From Bacteroidales bacterium (GTDB lineage: Bacteria > Bacteroidota > Bacteroidia > Bacteroidales > P3): DNA of 7,830 nucleotides. The stretch is from positions 1 through 7,830 of the forward strand of contig JAFWBF010000009.1 of NCBI GenBank assembly GCA_017507285.1. The letters run 5' to 3'. A program made the translations under genes and the position numbers. A model generated the notes under the pieces. It saw only the letters and a list, made by a program, of their open reading frames with translations, was not told where the DNA came from and did no database searches. Positions within the stretch are counted from its first letter, which is position 1; each line of letters begins with the position of its first letter. This document shows, piece by piece, positions 6,398 to 7,830 of this stretch.

Positions 6398-7684
6398 ATG
6401 ATAGATAGAACCATCAATCCCAACAAAGATTTAAAACTAAACACTACCAACATAGACCGTAGCAACCTTTTGCCACAATTCCATAAAATGGATAATGGAA
6501 ACAACATTGTATATTTCAATTCACAAAATGTGGATATAGTGAAGATAGACTTTGTATTTGAAGCAGGCAAAGCCTACCAATCGCACATGCTAAGTGCTAT
6601 GATTGCAAACAAACTTATTACCGAAGGCACCAGCAAACATACAGCAAAAGAAATAGCCGAAATATTGGACTATAGAGGTATATATATCGACAAAAACATT
6701 GATTCCACAACGGCTACGGTATCGGTTTTGATGGTAAAAAAATATGTTTTAGAAATACTTCCACTACTACACGAGATACTTACCGACGCTGTTTTTCCCG
6801 AAAACGAATTCCAAATAACCATCAACAAATCCAAACAACGTTTCCTAAACGAGATGATGAAAACAAACTATGTTGCTCGCCGAGCTTTCTATCAAAACAT
6901 ATTTGGCAAAGAACATATATATGGTTCGTTTGCATCGGAAAAGGATTTCGATAAACTTACAGTAGATAATGTTCGTGAATTTTACAACAAACACTACAAC
7001 ATAGACGACTGCAAAATATTTGTTTCGGGCAATATTGACGATAATATCCTTGTGACAATCAACCAACTTTTTGGAAAAAAGAAAGCCTCTTTCCTACTAA
7101 GTCCGATAGTACCAAAGCCGGTATTTCTGCTGCCAACACAGGTGTATATTCCCAAAGCCGACGCCGTACAAAGCACCATAAGAATAGGCAAAGTGCTAGA
7201 TACCACATGGGATACCACCGATTTTACCGAAATTATGCTTGCCAACACCATACTTGGAGGCTACTTTGGAAGCAAACTTACCGCCAATATAAGAGAAGAA
7301 AAAGGCTACTGCTATTCTATCTACTCCATGGTGCAAGCGTTTAGAGGTGCCAATGTATTCTTTATAACCACCGAAGTGGGCAAAGATGTTACACACGATG
7401 CTGTAAAAGAAATATACAACGAACTTAGCAATATGAGCACTCAGCCGGTGAGCAACGAAGAACTAGAAGTGGTAAAAGGATACCTTATAGGCGATTTTAT
7501 ACGAAGCATAGACGGAGTATTTGAGATAGCCGACAGATATAAAACAATGGTTACGAGCCATTCATCGGAAGTGTTTACCGATAACTATCTGAAAACTATT
7601 GATAGCATAACACCAGAAAAGATATGCCAAATATCGGCAAAATACCTAGACAAAGATAGTATGACACAAATAATTGTAGGATAG
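6398..7684 (+). CDS. M16 family (insulinase-like) protein lacking the zinc-binding motif
   Basis: The protein has 428 residues, the size of one M16B subunit (two M16 domains), with no signal peptide, so cytoplasmic. The N-terminal domain begins at about 29 (HKMDNGNNIVYF), with the usual FEAGKAYQ element. Where active enzymes have HxxEH, aligned residues 68-72 read MIANK, so zinc binding is lost; the following EGTSKHTAKEIAE still fits the family. The C-terminal domain keeps LGGYFGSKLTANIREEKGYC (286-305), with R299 and Y306 matching the R/Y pair that binds substrate in M16 partner subunits. It is therefore probably a non-catalytic subunit of a heterodimer, or a stand-alone protein with a non-proteolytic role. 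No zinc-bearing partner is present in the window. The start at 6398 gives an MIDRTINP opening, which resembles family relatives. The stop is only 2 bp before the DAHP synthase gene. Confidence 0.88.
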   Translation: MIDRTINPNKDLKLNTTNIDRSNLLPQFHKMDNGNNIVYFNSQNVDIVKIDFVFEAGKAYQSHMLSAMIANKLITEGTSKHTAKEIAEILDYRGIYIDKNIDSTTATVSVLMVKKYVLEILPLLHEILTDAVFPENEFQITINKSKQRFLNEMMKTNYVARRAFYQNIFGKEHIYGSFASEKDFDKLTVDNVREFYNKHYNIDDCKIFVSGNIDDNILVTINQLFGKKKASFLLSPIVPKPVFLLPTQVYIPKADAVQSTIRIGKVLDTTWDTTDFTEIMLANTILGGYFGSKLTANIREEKGYCYSIYSMVQAFRGANVFFITTEVGKDVTHDAVKEIYNELSNMSTQPVSNEELEVVKGYLIGDFIRSIDGVFEIADRYKTMVTSHSSEVFTDNYLKTIDSITPEKICQISAKYLDKDSMTQIIVG

Positions 7685-7686
7685 CC

Positions 7687-7830
7687 ATGTTCGACAACAA
7701 GCCATTTATAATAGCCGGTCCCTGCAGTGCCGAAAGCAAAGAGCAGATGGACAGTGTGGTAAAACATCTGTGTAGCAACAGCAAAGTGAACCTTATACGG
7801 TGCGGAGTGTGGAAACCTCGCACACGTCCC
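7687..7830 (+). CDS. DAHP synthase, class I KDSA-like type (3'-partial), probably fused to chorismate mutase
   Basis: Only the first 48 codons are visible, running to the window edge without a stop. The sequence contains FIIAGPCSAES (7-17) and LIRCGVWKPRTRP (36-48), the phosphoenolpyruvate-binding start of 3-deoxy-7-phosphoheptulonate synthase. The CSAES and WKPRTRP forms separate it from the related KDO-8-phosphate synthase, which has GPCVIES-like and different later motifs. The enzyme condenses phosphoenolpyruvate with erythrose 4-phosphate, the first step of the shikimate pathway. In Bacteroidales this short-start form is usually fused to a C-terminal type II chorismate mutase; that part would be outside the window, so the fusion is inferred. 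The ATG at 7687 follows the M16 stop by 2 bp, implying translational coupling and a shared transcript. Confidence 0.88.
   Translation, partial: MFDNKPFIIAGPCSAESKEQMDSVVKHLCSNSKVNLIRCGVWKPRTRP

Overview
The window looks like chromosomal DNA of an AT-rich member of the Bacteroidota, most likely order Bacteroidales. The clues are a BspA-type leucine-rich repeat surface protein ending in a type IX secretion (T9SS) sorting domain, a DUF4105/Lnb protein, a TonB-dependent receptor with an N-terminal carboxypeptidase-regulatory-like domain, and a DAHP synthase start of the kind fused to chorismate mutase in this phylum. Starts lack Shine-Dalgarno sequences and have A-rich leaders instead, also typical of the phylum. 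All genes recognised lie on the + strand.

Layout: (1) 2-1876, the 3' part of a large secreted BspA-like protein (5' end outside the window), with leucine-rich repeats, three InlB-type beta-repeats and a T9SS type A C-terminal domain. (2) 1877-2028, an intergenic region with three back-to-back dyad symmetries, including a perfect 22-bp stem with a 4-nt loop, followed by an A-rich leader. (3) 2029-7830, five closely packed genes: lnb (lipoprotein N-acyltransferase family), a TIGR02757/DUF2400 protein overlapping it by 29 bp, a TonB-dependent receptor after 30 bp, a catalytically degenerate M16 peptidase-like protein after 27 bp, and the start of a DAHP synthase after only 2 bp. The spacing suggests one operon, possibly with internal promoters.

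The first gene makes a surface or secreted protein exported by T9SS and seems to be a separate transcription unit, closed by the hairpin cluster. The second block mixes envelope functions (lipoprotein maturation, outer-membrane import), a predicted DNA-glycosylase-fold protein, a presumed non-catalytic M16 protein and the first step of aromatic amino-acid synthesis. I see no obvious single pathway joining them. No tRNA, rRNA, CRISPR array, insertion sequence or phage gene was found. I see no clearly new multi-gene system. The points most worth a second look are the hairpin cluster, the M16 protein that lost its zinc motif but kept its R/Y substrate-binding residues, and the lnb/DUF2400 overlap.
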